Part shown: in pieces, positions 1-12,412 of the stretch | Numbering within the stretch: position 1 is the first letter of the stretch | Layout of the letters: each line of letters opens with the position of its first letter | Assembly: GCA_029532415.1 (NCBI GenBank) | Contig: JAQOTA010000071.1 | Location: 496,001 to 560,000 of the forward strand | Reading direction: 5' to 3' | Source of the DNA: Marasmius tenuissimus | Taxonomy: Eukaryota; Basidiomycota; Agaricomycetes; Agaricales; Marasmiaceae | Length of the DNA stretch: 64,000 bases | Translations under genes and position numbers: made by a program | Notes under the pieces: model-generated | The model's input: the letters and a program-made list of their open reading frames with translations, nothing else | What the model was told of the DNA's origin: nothing | Databases searched by the model: none

Positions 1-95
1 TAACGATCTTGACCCTTTAGAATCATGGCGAGCAAGTACGCGGCAGGACGGTAGTTAACGTATACGAGTATGTACTTACTTTCTCGGCTTACGAT

Positions 96-2372
96 ATGTA
101 TTCACACTTAAATTTCGCGCATAGCTCTTCATCCAATTCCTGCAGATGCTTGTCTTCATTATCCACTCCTCATACCACACCACATTCTCAAAAACCTTTA
201 CCCACACTTCCCTCTGACACATGTTCATTGCCTCAACCTGAGTCGACTGGGAATGTCGATCAGGAACAAGCGTGGACGCGAAGCCGCAGTTACGAACGTC
301 TGTTACTTCGATGCGAGTTTGGATGTCCGCTCTGGATGCCCTCTCCACGGTGTACAGAAGACGGAGTATACATGCCAGAAATCGGAGACGTTGGATTCTT
401 GTCTCAAGGGCTTCCCTACAACCCAATCTTCAACATCACCCAACCTCGGGACAGTCTAGTGAATAGAGATGGGATACCGGAAGGTGTCGACCCCCCTTGC
501 CCTCTGAGACCGCGAGACGTTATGATCAAGGAGAGGTTTAATCCACCACGTACCACACTTTACGAACCTAAAGGAGCGATTCACTATCAAGAAAAGCCAC
601 AAATTGGTATCACAACCCGACTCCTCTCCCTGATCTATAATCTGGCTTATCTCATCGCCCGCCTCTGTGTGGATACGACATACACATTCACTTACCATTT
701 GTCCAAGAAAGGGGGAGCCCTACTGGCGTTGCCCCATGGAACCACATTGCGAAACCTTGATAACACCGCACAATTTATGGAGCGTATACGACGCCATTGG
801 AAGCAGTGGTATGCCTTCGCCGATAGTTTTGTGGACCGTGACAGCGGTCAAGCTCTCTATCTCGTCACGGGTGTTGAGAGGTGTACAACGTGGGCAATGG
901 CTGCATGGGACTCGGACTCGGGCTCGAGTTGTCCCCATGATGAATTAGGCTCGTTAAAGCTCACGGTTGACGACACTACTGGAACCTGCAAGTGGTCATC
1001 ACCTCCTGCACGGTGCTCCGTGCGTTCATCAGAACCCACTGAGGGAAAAATTTCACAGTCAAATCAGTCGGAGACAGTTTTCATTCGTGGGTTTTGGATA
1101 GATAGGCTCACTGGGAGATCACAGTCATCAATCTCACCATGGGGATCTGGGATGGAAAATGATGGGAGCAGGGACGAGAACCGGGAGTTTGAAGGAGATT
1201 CGCAGAAACGACCTCCGTCCAGCGACCCTCCTTCAAAAATGACCTCCTCCACCCATTCTCCGTTCTCTGGTAGCCGATATTCTGGAGGATCAACCCCTCC
1301 CTCCGATTCCTTCGACCTTCAGATTGACGAAACACCGATTTTGAATTTAGCGCTGAACTTCCCGTGTGAAGACAAACCTAATGTTGTGCGTTTTTCCTTA
1401 CCCTACTGATCACTGTCAGACTAAGTCACCCCCTGACTCATCTCAGGTGGCCCATCCCTGTAGAGTTATCAACAGATTTGCACTCGAGTTGCTTTCAAAG
1501 ATCAAGCCAGCTTTGTTGGACGCTGGTTGTGCGGCGATCTCGCACGAAGACAATTGGATCAACATCATTCAAGATGTTCGTACCATAGATGCTCTTCTAA
1601 TGAACTCACTAATCACTGCATCTCACAGTCAGATGACGGGATTCCTTCCGAAGCTGAACTCATTCAAAGAATATGCTCCGAGTACAAGTTCGCCGTCGAA
1701 CGGGGTGAGTGTTGTATTTTGGAATATTCTGATCCAAACTCACACGAGGCGATAGATCTCATATACACTACCCCCATGACCGATTCGGACAAAGAACTAC
1801 TCAAGCAACGTGAGGCGACACGACTTCAGACCACCTGTCAGAGTCCGGACGGTCTGATTCCAGTACTCTTGGAGTTTCGGGAGGACAACAAGACACAAGA
1901 CGGTCATCCCACTGGTGCGCTACTGTCACAGCCATGTACTAATGATAACGACGTTGTGGAAACCGAACTCAAAGTTGATGAGGCACGCGGCAGTTTCAGT
2001 TCAAGACCAATATCGACTCTGTCCGCTATGGAGCAAGGACTCGCGCTCAATATGTCTGCAATAGATACCGGCTATTGGTTAGGGCCCTCCGTTCTCGCGG
2101 GTCCCTCAGAAGCCTTGGATACTCAGGCCTCGCATCCTACAAACTGGATGGGGGATAACGCAGCAGCAGAACTGGCAAGCCGGGGCCGCCAATATGCGGG
2201 AAATAATCATATGCGTGACGAGCGCATACTACCCCTTGGTCAAGGTCATCGGCACCCTCGTTCTTCACTTGAGGACGGCTACGATATCTCCAATGACGAC
2301 GACCGGAACCATACCTACCGAGAATCCAGCAGTATGTTCTACCCGCTCATTCGACCGATGAAGGTGAACTAA
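96..2372 (+). CDS. Tandem paralogue A of an unnamed agaricomycete multi-copy family
   Basis: Four exons are inferred: 96-1385, 1447-1575, 1629-1704 and 1756-2372, giving 703 codons. Introns of 61, 53 and 51 nt have GT-AG ends and phases 0, 0 and 1. The N-terminal 60 residues are Ser/Pro rich. Then come the family blocks: FGCPLWMPSP (residues 75-84), EIGDVGFLSQGLP, FNITQP and IPEGVDPPCP, later LYLVTGVERCTTWAMA, then VFIRGFWIDR. Exon 2 encodes HPCRVINRFALELLSKIKP and a short acidic HEDNW stretch. The tail is hydrophilic. I know this family as hugely expanded in Agaricomycetes with no assigned function. The exon structure is shared with the copies at 2483-4644 and 9797-11755, including identical lengths of exon 2 (129 nt) and exon 3 (76 nt), which supports the model. 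The true start could lie upstream of 96. Confidence 0.72.
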
Positions 2373-2482
2373 GGGTTTTTACCTTATGATAGAGAGGAAC
2401 CATGCGAATGTTATACCAATGCAGGTAGTAGCAACCCAGATCGAGGATTCCGATCATCAGGGATGCGACATAGGGTCACACA

Positions 2483-4644
2483 GTGACGCGGTGGTTCACA
2501 TTCCATTTCGTGGCCAAGGAGGGTATGTTAGCCTTTGGCGCTGCGCACTCAGAGTCTAAATGTTTGTTCACAACGAGCAGGGAATCAGGTTCATCGTCTA
2601 TCACCCATTTTGTTTCACAGCCCTCACAAGACAGTCTGGACAACACCGTACTCGCACCGCCCCTTTACGGGTCGAATTCTCCTCTGCTAATGAAGGGGAA
2701 AAGCCGAACACGCGGCGAACGTTATGAATCCTTGTTACTCCGAACCGAGCTTGGATGTCCCCTCTGGATGCCCTCTCCTCAGCGCACGTCGGACGGGGTA
2801 TACATTCCAGAGATCGGAGATGTTGGAATCTTGGCGCATGGGCTTCCTTTTAAAACACTCTTCAACATTACTAAGTCTCGGGCTGGGCTAGCAAACAAAG
2901 GCAGTATACCGGAAGGCGTCGAGCCACCCTGTATTCTACAACCACAATCGATTATCACCCAGGAGGGTTACCATACACCAAGGACAACGCTCATCCAACC
3001 TGAAGGTGCGATATCAAAGCTGGTCGCCGAAGCTAGCGGTACATCGAGGTCTGTCTTGTTCTATGTACGCTTTTGCTATCTGCATACTCAATATTCACCT
3101 TGGCAACCCACAGTGTCTTCACGTTCCATTTGTCGGACAAGGAGGGAGCTCTTCTAATGCTACCGCATGGGGGCACATTGCAGAAGCTAGAGAATACATC
3201 AGAATTTGAGAAGCGCGCACAGCACCATTGGCGCCATTGGTACGAGTTCGCAGACCAACAAGGAGACCTTCACGATAGCGAAGCTCTCTGCCTCGTAACA
3301 GGTGTTGAGAGATGTACAACGTGGGCGATGGCTGCATGGGACTCGGATTCGGCCTCAACTTGTGTCCACGATGATCCAGGCTCGTTAACGCTCACGGTCA
3401 ACGGTACTACTGGAGCCTGTGAGTGGGCGTCGCCTCCTGCACGTTGCTCCACGCAATCATCAGAGTCCGCCGCAACAAATGGCTTGCAGCCAAATCAGGA
3501 AACTGTGTTCATCCGTGGGCTTTGGATAGACAGACTCGATGGGAAATTGTGGCCACCAGCCGTCCCACCGTGGGGACCTGGGGAAGAAAATGACAGCCAC
3601 GCGGATCGGAACCCCAGGTCGAGGGGAGGTTCGCGAAGACAAGCCCCCTCCAGTGATCCTTCTGCCGAGCCATCCTCCTCGAACCAGTCTTCACACTCCC
3701 CTGGCAGATGTTCAGCAGGATCATCTCCTCTCGCTGATCCTCTGGGCCTTCAGATAGACGAAGAGCCGATTCCGAATCCAACATTGAACTTCCCAGGTGA
3801 AGGCGAACCTAATCTTGTGCGTTTCTCTTCATCCTATACATGACTGTCAAATTGAGCAATCCCGGAAGCCACTTCAGGTTGCCTGCCCCTGTAGAATCAT
3901 CAACAGATTCGCACTCAAGTTACTTTCAAAGGTCAAGCCAGCTTTGTTGGACACTGGTTGTGCAGCGTTCTCGCACGACAATGATTGGATCAGTATCATT
4001 CACGAAGTTTGTACCATAGATACTCTGCTGGTGTCCTCACTGATCATTGTATTCCACAGTCCGATCAGGGGATCCCTCCGGAGGCTGAGCTTATCCGACG
4101 AATATGCTCCAACTTCAAATTTACCATTGAAGGGGGTGGGTGGTTATCCCTCAAAACGCCTTGAACTAAATCTTACCAAACAAAAGATGCTATACATACC
4201 GTATCCATGACCGATCCGGAGAAGGAACTTTTCGCCGAACGACTCGAGGCTTTATCACCTCAGAGTCAAGGTAGCGCGATCTCTGTGTCAGTGGAGAGCG
4301 ACAGAGCCGTAGTCAGCCCATCATTGCCACAGCACAGTACTTATGAGGACAGCAGTTTCGCAGAGCGGCCTACCGCGCACAGTTGGGACGACATCACCAC
4401 GCGCGTTACGATGCGCCTTGGCAGTCAAAATCCAAATAACGGGGAAGACCAGGATAGCAATTTGAGGGGGGCTCAAATCGACCAGACGGTCGGTAAAGGA
4501 GGGGTGTACAATGAGGGTCGAGATTTCATAAGAGATCCCCACGCGAGAATTGTCAATTGTGAGTCGCTGGTAGCCTCTCTTGACTTTAACCGTCCTCAAG
4601 TAGGTCATTACAGCATACGAAAGGCTCCTGAATGCGGGCACTGA
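2483..4644 (+). pseudogene. Tandem paralogue B, frameshifted in exon 1
   Basis: Second copy of the family seen at 96-2372. It holds LGCPLWMPSP, EIGDVGILAHGLP, FNITKS, then LCLVTGVERCTTWAMA and VFIRGLWIDR. Exons 2-4 match the other copies exactly: introns 3817-3877, 4007-4059 and 4136-4186, with exon 2 of 129 nt and exon 3 of 76 nt. Exon 1 is broken. Homology runs in one frame up to about 3020, in a second frame at about 3030-3095 (a segment like LNIHLGNP) and in a third from about 3105, so at least two indels are present. The first 14 residues (WFTFHFVAKEG) resemble an internal segment of the same gene rather than the N-termini of A or C. Likely a pseudogene. A sequencing error is the alternative for the indels. 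Confidence 0.65.
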
Positions 4645-7600
4645 TGTGGGGGCATCCCACAAAGAAGATCAACAGCTCGTGCGAGGGGCGTCTCTGGAGG
4701 GAAACCATCGAGAATCTGGAAAGGCTTGTTCGGACTGGCATTCAACGAAAGATTACGATCATCCCATCTGTCGGCAGCCCTCCGGTGTTGCCGCCGTTGG
4801 AAAATTCACAAATGCCACCGTTACCACCCAAGAGTGCGAGAAGGAAAGTGGCCTCGTATCTTCATTCTCCTTCCAATGTAACCCGAAATGCAACAAGCCC
4901 TTCGCACTCTGGCCCGCTATGTTAGGAACTGGGCGCTCAATCACGGTACGCCCGTCCCACTGTTACCTTGTTGGGAAGATTGGCGCTGGTCTGCACTCCT
5001 AGGCACGTTCCCGGGTTATCTGAGTGCCAGCAGCGTCAAGTTTCTACCTCATTGTATTCCCCATTTGACTTTTCTTCTCGCGCCCATAACAATCTCGCTA
5101 CTTCTCTTTCTCCACGACACGCCTCTTCATTATCTCGACAATCCTCTTTATTTCCCCAAACTCATTCTTTGAATCTCACTCTCAAATAACGCCTGTCCCG
5201 CGGACTCAACCGAACATCCGACTTGGAATTCACCTCGCCCCTCCTTCAACTCTCGTACAACCAATGTCCCGACGTCCGACAGTCATAACCCCAACATCAT
5301 AGCGTTCAATCCCCTTTTGTACAAAGACCTTCCGGCGACTGCCAGCCTTGCCCCGACTCGATAATCCGTGCTATTCTTCTTCTCCATTCTCATCCTACCG
5401 TCGCATTTGCATATCAATTTGCTTTCTGGTTCTATACGTTCCTTCACCAATCTCTGTATTACCATCTCTTTCATGTCTACCCACTCCAGCTACAGTGTTC
5501 AAGCTCACCATTGAACTTTGGGTACTCGTTCTCCAGTCTCTGCATTGTGTAATCCACGATAATCAAGTCTTAGACTTGAACATCATCTCGTTCCACCGCA
5601 CAAACTCACCAGTCCATAAGCCGCGCACTACCCGTGGATCTCAGGAGCCCTCGACTCTATTACAACGTAAACTCGTGCCTTGGTTACTACCGAACGTGGT
5701 CGACACACTTACGCCGTCGTTTCATTCTTTTAGAGTCACGAGCGGCTACTCCGTGGTTTGGTACGAAATTACAAGTTATTCAATGTATGGTATCTTACTT
5801 TCCACCCAATTCACCTCTTATATCATACCTAATCTAGTGTGAGCTGATGGGCTTGAATCTGAAATCCTAGTATCTGAGTCGCCTCGCTCGATACAGGCTC
5901 CGACGACGGTCAACTGGAATTTTTGGTGTAGGAGATCTGTTCCGATACTAAAGAGAGTTATAGTGAATTTTTTGAGTGGTGGGAGCTTTATTTGAAGGGC
6001 GTATAGACGAAATCTTATGAGGTGTACGGCCCAAAGGGGCTTGGAGGAGCGCAGGCCGAGGTTCGAGCTCGCCAGAACATGTATCGAATCATGATGTCCC
6101 CCCCCCCAGCCAGGGTCCAAGGTAAGTAGGTCTAACTGTCCCACACAGACCGTGATCGGACGCCGCCACTTTACGCCCAAATCGAAATACTGTAAGTTCG
6201 ACGGTGAGCCCACCATCCGATAATTTGATTTGGAGATTTGGAACTTCTTCTGATCATGCAAGAGATTGGGTAAGTTAAGTCCTGATCCACAGAAACGGGC
6301 CCGAAAACTTACAACATGGTTCTCAACACGGTGCCTCTTAGATCTCCTCCAGCCTCTCAGTTATCCGACTTCATATGCCTCGTCCTCCTGAGAGCCCTAA
6401 ATGACGTCTGCCGTCTTGCTCAAAATGCTAACCGATAGACAAATGACGACGTGATTCCCCTTGAGTAGCATGTTCCGCCCTGTTCCGCTGTGGCCAACGG
6501 GGGTCAACATCGTGATCCAGTTCGTTCCTCTTTCACCTTCTCCCTCTTTTCTTGTCTCACTGCAGGCTCAAGAAGTCGAATTTGACGCGCATCAGGCGTA
6601 TGTCAACGATTGCTGTTATTAGAGAGGGGGAAGGAGTACAATGATGGATGTAGCAATTTGGGTAGAAATAGATATATAACGCACCAACGGGTCATTCTGG
6701 TAATGACAAGCCTCGCAGCTGCAAAACTCGTCAAAGAGCATCCCAACTAATCCCAGTAAAACTTCGAAGATTTCTTTCGAGCGTGATCAACCTCCGACGC
6801 GACGTCCATGAGACTGGTCCAAGACGACCCAGCTTAAGTATTTTCTGTTCAAATTGCCAATTTCTTTCTTTGGCCTCGGCGTTGATACGAGTGATTGCTG
6901 GTGCTTCGAGGTCTTGAGCAGACATTGCCGGTGGACAGTAGTGAACGTTGCACAACGAGCGAGGTCGATTTGTCAGCGTCCTCGGCGTTCACGTTGACCA
7001 CTATCATAATCACCACCCTCCACCGCTGAGACTCGCGCGTATCAGAATCAGACATCTCCGAATCCCATTTTCCCCATCCAACAGTAGTCGTTCCTTGCTC
7101 CAGAACGTCTGAATGATGCAAAGACTCGGAACGAGGAGGTACAAGTTATCGGTGGGCACCAATACTCCGCAAAAACTGTATGTTCCATGCTCAATTCTTA
7201 CCTTCTTAAGAACCAGAAACATGCCTGAACTTTGGCATTCAGGGGAGGATGCTGAGAGCACGTTCATACCAAAGGGTATCGAAATTACTAGTGAGTGTTG
7301 TTATTCCAACTCTTTTGAATCTGACAGACTCGGTCTACGTCTCAATTCAAAGATTGGAGATAATGAGCTGCGATCTCCACGACCCTCCGATGATGACTAG
7401 CTTTTGTCGATCGTGCTGCATCTACTCGCCGCTCTTTTGACGGCCGTTCAACAAGTATAGTTACGATGGTGGTGATTCGCGCTGAATCGCCTTTCGAAGT
7501 GACCCTCGATCAGTGGAGAGATTGGTGCAACTTCCGTAAAAGACGGTTCAAAGCGCTAGCGGAAGTATGTGCTGGAGCGGCCCTCCCACACTCCCGAGTC

Positions 7601-7747
7601 GCTGAGCTTTTGACTCTTTCAGAAGGCGCGAGTACCCGACGATATCGAGACCAACGGAGATACCAGAGACTCCCGGGCCTTCCCAATCCTCAGCTGCGAA
7701 TCATTTGCATATCGCACAGGCACGCCAGCATCTCGACATAGCCCTTG
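4645..7747. other. Non-coding stretch between paralogue B and a TIR element
   Basis: Open frames here are short and show no family I recognise. About 5050-5500 is pyrimidine rich on the plus strand, as fungal promoters often are, but no convincing gene follows it. A minus-strand open frame at 5818-6261 (147 residues) shows no motif I can name. Confidence 0.4.
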
Positions 7748-8356
7748 CCCATAGCAGGACCCCTGGCAATACTACCAAACCTATGACCCCCCGTCCGGAT
7801 AAGGACGGGGGGAATTTTTTGAGATCTATGCCCCCTTCCGGATAAAATTGGGGCAAATTTCTGGGGGTCTCTGGAGCTATTTTCCGGATAAAAACGGAAG
7901 GTTCGGCGGAGGTCTGACCCCGTCCGGATAAAGGGCAGGCTGCAGGAAGCAGGAAGCAAACCTGCGCGCTCCTCTCACTGGGCCAGCGCCAACTATAATC
8001 TTATCTAGTTATCGATAGATCAATGATAATCTACATCGCGAAATTTTTAACATTCTGCGCCTTCAGGCTGCAGAAGATGTATCTGACGACTCAGAAGAGG
8101 AATTCGATCTGGATATGATATTTTACTACAGAAAACCCATTAACACGTCCTGGCGAGAAAAATTGGGAAAGCTAGGAGGACTCTCGGGGATGCGGGCGTA
8201 CATTATACATATGTCTGGGTGTAGGTCCGGATAAAAACAGGCTACGGGCGAGGTATGGTGCAAAGTGCGGATAAGATTTCCTTTTTGGGATCCGGATAAA
8301 AACGGCCCCTCCCGGGACCATAGGTTTGGCGGTATTGCCAGGGGTCCTCCCATAGC
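7748..8356. mobile_element. 593-bp non-autonomous TIR transposon with 8-bp target duplication
   Basis: The element spans 7756-8348. Its 30-bp ends are inverted copies matching at 28 of 30 positions and beginning AGGACCCCTGGCAATAC. It is flanked by a perfect 8-bp direct repeat CCCATAGC (7748-7755 and 8349-8356). An 8-bp duplication is the hallmark of hAT and some other DNA transposon superfamilies, so this is a MITE-type element of that kind. Inside lie six copies of TCCGGATAA (7794, 7837, 7883, 7923, 8226, 8291) plus a variant near 8268, all in plus orientation. No transposase is encoded. Confidence 0.85.
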
Positions 8357-9341
8357 CTCGGAATTTGGCGTTACTGCGTCTGGCGGCGGCGACGGGGTCG
8401 GAAAAGAACACGTTTTCGAGAACCCCATGACCTTCTCCTGGGAATTTTCTTACGGTTTTCAGCAAGGTTCTCAGCACCGCGAGTCCTAGTACTTATACCC
8501 TCGTGTCTTGGAAGTTGGGTCTCAGTTTTGATTCATTGTGCTTTGGGGTCAAGGTGATTCTATCCATACAATATATATCATTTCTTGACACGTTCATACC
8601 TACTTATAGTTTGTCTAGTTTCCCAACCTGGTTACGACGTATCTTCTATCTCCCTTGTGACTCGCAAGCACACGACCTCTGCTTTGTCCTTGCCATATGT
8701 CGCGTGCCATATGTCGTCAACCAGACCTACCTTGAGAGTCCCATGGGGCAACCCTCATCTAGATAATTCCGTTTGAGCTGTATGTATCCTTACGACTCCG
8801 ACAATGCAAGACTGGGATGTTGTGGAAACCCTCAGCTAGGCGGCTCAGCGTCTCTTGGAGTGTTAGTCACATACACCCGCACTATCGAATCCCGAGATCG
8901 AATTCTGACTCGCCAGCGGAGCCAACACTTGACTCACCAAGTCGAAGCGCCGCAATGACATCGAAAGGTGATTCACGACTAGCCACCACTTCTAGGAGGA
9001 TGCTTGATTCAAGTTGAGTATTTTCTCAAACGGTATACCCTTATCTGTAATGTGCCGTAGCGTGTAGCTCAACTGGTGGCACAGGCTTCATCGGAATTCG
9101 AACGTTCCGAGTCGGACCAGGTTCGTCCAAAAAAGGAAGGAGCCCTTAGACTACCTATTCCAAAAAAGGAAGGAGGCTGTTCAATCATCAATGACAGCAG
9201 TTGAACGTTGAGCATACCGTCTTATCAACGAGTGTCCACTCCCATCCACACCAAGCGATGGATCTGAAAGTCACTCACCCCGTGGTACTCTGAGTCTCTG
9301 CTTATACCGAGTCACTGAATTGCTATATCTTCCCCACTTCC
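8357..9341. other. Non-coding stretch
   Basis: No gene recognised. The string CCAAAAAAGGAAGGAG occurs twice, about 34 nt apart, near 9127 and 9161. Confidence 0.4.
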
Positions 9342-9794
9342 ATGAGCCTCATAAACTCCCTCGCAGGTGCGAATATGGATATCGATGTAGTCGTAGATCC
9401 AGATGGTATCGAAGGCGAAACCTGGTTGACGTCCAGTCGAGATGCCACACCACACTCCTTTGCGGGATCCTCCACTCTCCCAGAAACCTCACCTTCTGTG
9501 ACACCATACACTATGGGCACTTCTGGAGACAGCACTTCTGATACAAGAACCGAGAGGAAGAGAAACGGTGGACGCAGAATGTCGTATGATCGTGGACATC
9601 CATATGCTCGCCCCTCCTATCAAAACGACCACAATTACCGGAATGACAGTGACTCCAACGAGACCTACAACAGTTCGCAAAGTGAGCTCTTCCTTCACCC
9701 TGACCTCATTCAAATGTCTGAAAATCTTCTTGATATCATTCCAGTACACGAACGTGTGAGTAGTCGTGGAGACGCACAAGAGAGCAGATCCTGA
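9342..9794 (+). pseudogene. Possible C-terminal remnant of a fourth family member
   Basis: A 150-codon open frame directly upstream of paralogue C. Its hydrophilic C-terminal part has the pattern R...RPSYQNDHNYRNDSDSN.TY..S.S.LF..P. This resembles the C-terminus of paralogue A (R..PRSSLEDGYDISNDDDRNHTY..SSSMFYP). None of the conserved N-terminal blocks of the family is present. The simplest reading is the 3' end of a further tandem copy that lost its body. The similarity is in low-complexity sequence, so an unrelated short ORF remains possible. Confidence 0.35.
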
Positions 9795-9796
9795 AT

Positions 9797-11755
9797 GTGT
9801 CGACTCTACAGGATTGCCACGGCGGGGTGCCCAACAGCATGGTCACTGAGGCCATCCTTGATGAACCGGATCAATACGTTCCTTACGCCGTGCAAGGTGC
9901 ACACACAAACTTGCGCAGGAAGTCAACTTCACCGCCCAACCCTCATGCTGCACCACTTTCCCCAAAAGAAGCTACCCCACAACCTTTACCCACATCTCCC
10001 GCAGCTTTCTTCGAAACAAAGATATTACCTCAACCGAGGACGGCCGAGGACATTGATCGGGAACGATCCCGGACGCGAAGTCGCAGCTACGAGCTTCTGT
10101 TACTTCGGAGTGCGCTCGGATGCCCACTCTGGATGCCCTCTCCTCGCTGTACGTCGGGCGGGGTATATATGGCAGAAATCGGAGACGTCGGATTTCTGTC
10201 TCATGGACTTCCCTTCAATACACTATTTAACATCACCCAGCCTCGAACTAGTCTATCAAACAGAGATGGGATACCAGAAGGCGTCGAACCCCCTTGCCCT
10301 CTGGAATCGCGAGATGTTATGATCCAGGAGAAATACCATCCTACCCAGACGACGCTTTTCCAACCTAAGGGGGCGATCTCGAAGCAAGCAATCAAACCAC
10401 CTGGCGTTATATCGGAATTGCTCTCCCCGCTCTACACCATTGCTTATTACACACTCAACCTCCATCTTGGCACAACTCCCAGCCACTTCACGTACCATAT
10501 GTCTGCGAAAGAGGGAGCCCTCTTGATGCTGCCGCATGGAAGCACACTGCACAATCTCAACGATACAGCAAACTTTATGGAGCGTGCGCTACTCCATTGG
10601 CGCCAGTGGTACGACTTCGCAGATGGACAGGTGGACCCCGACAACGGACAAGCTCTCTACCTCGTGACAGGCGTCGAACGGTGCACAACGTGGGCAATGG
10701 CTGCATGGGACTCGATTTCGAGTTGTGGCCGTGACGATCTGGGCTCATTAAAGCTGACAATTGACGGTATCACTCGGGTCTGCAAGTGGGCGTTACCTCC
10801 TGTACGGTGCACCACGAAAGCATCCGAGCCTCTCGCAACGAATAGTTCACATTCAAATCAGGAGACCGTTTTCATTCGTGGGTTTTGGATAGACAGACTC
10901 AATGGGAAATTGAGCCCGTCTATTTCGCCATCGGGGCCTCCGAAAGAGACTGATCGTAGTGGGTACGAGAGCCCTGATTCCAGAAGAGGTTCGCCGAAAC
11001 AACCGCCCTTCAGCGACCCTTCCTTCAAACAGACATCTTCCACGCATTCGTCATTCCCCAATGACCAGGACCCGGAGGTATCACACGCTCCTTCTGACCT
11101 GAACCCTGAGATGATCGAAGCCCTAATATGGAATTTGGATCTGGACTTCTTGGATGAAGGCGAGGATGAACTTGTGCGTCTTTCCTTTATGCCCTACTTG
11201 AGATATCGAACTGAGCTATTACGGTATCTTTCTTCTCAGGTTACCCGTCCCTGTAGAGTCATCAATAGATTCGCGCTCAAGCTGCTTTCAAAGGCCAAGC
11301 CAGCTCTGATGGACACTGGGTGCGCAGCATTTTCGCACGACGATGACTGGATCAGCATTATTCAAGACGTTCGTGTTATGGAAGCTCTCCAAGTGCCCCC
11401 ACTGATCGTCGTATCGTATAGTCTGACGAAGGGATCCCTCCGCAAAGCGAAATCATCCGAAGAATATGTTCCAAGTTCAAGTTCACTATAGCGGGAGGTG
11501 GGTGTCATACTGAAAAATGTCCTGAACCAAAATAACAAACCAATAGATGTTATTTACACCGCGTCCATGACCTATTCCGAAAAACAAATTTTCGAGCAAC
11601 GCGAAGCATCACATCTTCAAAAGCAAAGTCGTAAATTATCTGTGCTGGTAGTATCTGTGGAGGACAACAGTGCTATCAACAAAAGCCACCAGTCAGGTTC
11701 CACGGAGGCTGGGCCTGAACTGGGATTGCCACGACCTGCGGTCGACAACTCGTGA
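9797..11755 (+). CDS. Tandem paralogue C of the unnamed multi-copy family
   Basis: Exons 9797-11173, 11240-11368, 11422-11497 and 11547-11755 give 596 codons. Introns are 66, 53 and 49 nt. The first is a multiple of three, so the frame reads through it, but donor GTGCGT and the acceptor sit exactly where paralogues A and B have theirs. Exons 2 and 3 are again 129 and 76 nt. Family blocks: LGCPLWMPSP (107-116), EIGDVGFLSHGLPFNTLFNITQP, IPEGVEPPCP, a hydrophobic stretch LLSPLYTIAYYTLNLHLG, then GALLMLPHGS, LYLVTGVERCTTWAMA, VFIRGFWIDR, and RPCRVINRFALKLLSK in exon 2. The tail after exon 3 is much shorter than in A, so the 3' end may be truncated. No function is known to me. Confidence 0.72.
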
Positions 11756-12412
11756 AGGTAGCGAATTATGTATTTAGTCACAGTAAGGCCGATGGGACAG
11801 GATCAACCAACGAGACAGTCACCTTTCACAACTTTACAACTCTCACACTGACCGTGGGCAAGACCTCCAATATTTATCTCAGGTCGATGTATCATATCGG
11901 CGATTCAACTCTGTTCTTTTCCTACTTTATCATGAAATCAAGCATTGCATTATGATTCACGTCCTCAATTTGCGTGTAGCTTCCCCTTTTAGTAGAGCCT
12001 AAAACCACAACGGACGGAAATACGAGAGCGCATTACGTGCGTAAATAGTGGAAGTACCCGGCGCCCGGCGAGGTAGCAATGCATAGAGATCGAGAGGTTG
12101 GAAGGGGCTCAATGGTCTCACGAGAAGGAATAAAGCGGCGGAAGAACCAGAAGCCAGCGGTGATCCACGCAATCACAAAAGGAGAACTGGCCATCCAAAG
12201 GCCACTCATCGAAACACCCCGTCAAGACCCTCTGATTGACCATCCCAACGATCAAACGTTGAACTAGCACAAGTAGTTACCCCCCAAACTGCACCAAAAT
12301 GTTCAAAAAGACATTCGCGATATTGACCTCAAAGAATCGTCCTTCCACTGCACGGACTGACTTGTGGCTGAATATGGTGATAGCAAGGTAGATGGAAACA
12401 GTTTCGATAGTG
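11756..12412. other. Non-coding stretch
   Basis: No coding signal that I can support; only short frames without family motifs. Confidence 0.4.

Noticed and set aside
5818..6261. 147-codon minus-strand open frame
   Set aside because: A vague resemblance to F-box/LRR tails only; no conserved motif and no plausible partner exons.
7754..8310. TCCGGATAA array considered as a CRISPR-like or tandem-repeat locus
   Set aside because: Spacing is irregular, the host is a fungus, and the repeats lie wholly within a TIR transposon that explains them.
9065..9135. tRNA-like sequence: GTAGCTCAACTGG fits an A box and GGTTCGTCC partly fits a B box
   Set aside because: The D stem and acceptor stem do not pair and the B box is incomplete. 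At best a decayed SINE or tRNA relic.
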